From Chloroflexota bacterium (lineage in GTDB: Bacteria > Chloroflexota > Ktedonobacteria > Ktedonobacterales > Ktedonobacteraceae): a stretch of DNA of 5,597 nt. Position 1 is the stretch's first letter. Each line of letters begins with the position of its first letter. The notes under the pieces are model-generated. The model was given only the letters and a program-made list of their open reading frames with translations. It did not search any database and was not told the origin of the DNA. The stretch is taken from the NCBI GenBank assembly GCA_005879655.1, contig VBJK01000210.1:1-5597 (forward strand), read 5' to 3'. Shown here one piece after another: positions 5,315-5,597 of the stretch. The position numbers were made by a program, and so were the translations under genes.

Positions 5315-5597
5315 CTATGATTTGAAACTCTCATTAAACACTGCATTAATGAGCACGATAGCGCAAGTGCTAATGCCAAGCCCAATCAATCCAAACGGGG
5401 TATGTGACATGGTTGTCATGACAATAGAAACAATAGAAATGGGAATCAGTCCAATCACCGAAATAAGTGCCAATGCTAGGCGCTGACCAGGACTGGCCTT
5501 GCTGCTGCCAGATGAAATGTGCAGCTTGCCCATCATGCCCGCTGGACCTTGTTGCGACTGATTGTACGGTGCCTCATATTGTTGTTGACTATACCTC
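5315..5597 (-). CDS. Hypothetical two-helix membrane protein, 5' end outside window
   Basis: The frame is open from the right edge to TAG at 5315-5317, giving 93 visible residues; the true start is off the window. ATG codons at 5536 and 5533 exist but have no good ribosome site, and the frame upstream reads smoothly as a Gln/Tyr/Pro-rich stretch (YSQQQYEAPYNQSQQGP), so I treat it as an N-terminally incomplete gene. After this low-complexity cytoplasmic segment come two membrane helices (about 40-60 and 68-87 of the visible part) and a short tail ending NESFKS. I do not recognise a family. Short Q/P/Y-rich N-termini on small helical membrane proteins are, as I recall, common in Chloroflexota and Actinobacteria. 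The Uma2 remnant begins within 30 bases of its stop. Confidence 0.7.
   Translation of the reverse strand, partial: RYSQQQYEAPYNQSQQGPAGMMGKLHISSGSSKASPGQRLALALISVIGLIPISIVSIVMTTMSHTPFGLIGLGISTCAIVLINAVFNESFKS

Noticed and set aside
5203..5385. 60-aa minus-strand ORF as a separate gene
   Set aside because: Its start lies inside the two-helix protein gene in another frame, and its latter half is the out-of-frame part of the Uma2 remnant.

Overview
The window looks like a chromosomal piece of a Ktedonobacteria-type Chloroflexota bacterium. This is inferred from three things: the coaD / SepIVA-like / YceD gene order known from high-GC Gram-positive and Chloroflexota genomes, a Uma2-family remnant, and short dispersed repeats of the GGGCAANCACAAGGGATTG kind between genes. 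No rRNA or species-level marker is present, so the assignment is tentative. Every gene I can support lies on the minus strand and is read from high to low coordinates.

From the right edge leftwards: a partial gene for a small two-helix membrane protein with a Gln/Tyr-rich N-terminus (5315-5597); a decayed, frameshifted 3' part of a Uma2-family (DUF820) nuclease gene (about 5043-5286); a PIG-V/Gpi18-like membrane mannosyltransferase whose ribosome binding site overlaps the Uma2 stop codon (3856-5031); a TetA-like drug/H+ antiporter of the major facilitator superfamily (2540-3691, probably starting further upstream at a non-standard codon); and a four-helix membrane protein of unknown function (2060-2449) that ends in a Rho-independent terminator (1977-2023).

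The left third is housekeeping. It carries an extended -10 promoter (1918-1946), coaD for coenzyme A synthesis (1322-1828, GTG start), a SepIVA/DivIVA-like coiled-coil protein with an acidic tail (664-1302), a 32-bp-arm inverted repeat (561-652), a perfect-consensus sigma-70 promoter (527-555), and the YceD/DUF177 gene (1-427), cut by the window edge. In relatives, YceD is usually followed by rpmF and rnc, so the cluster probably continues to the left. It links CoA supply, envelope growth or division, and ribosome/RNA maturation genes.

I see no complete undescribed system. The observations most worth following are the strong Shine-Dalgarno without a normal start codon in front of the MFS gene, the unannotated Uma2 relic, and the inverted repeat lying against a perfect promoter with a third arm copy elsewhere.
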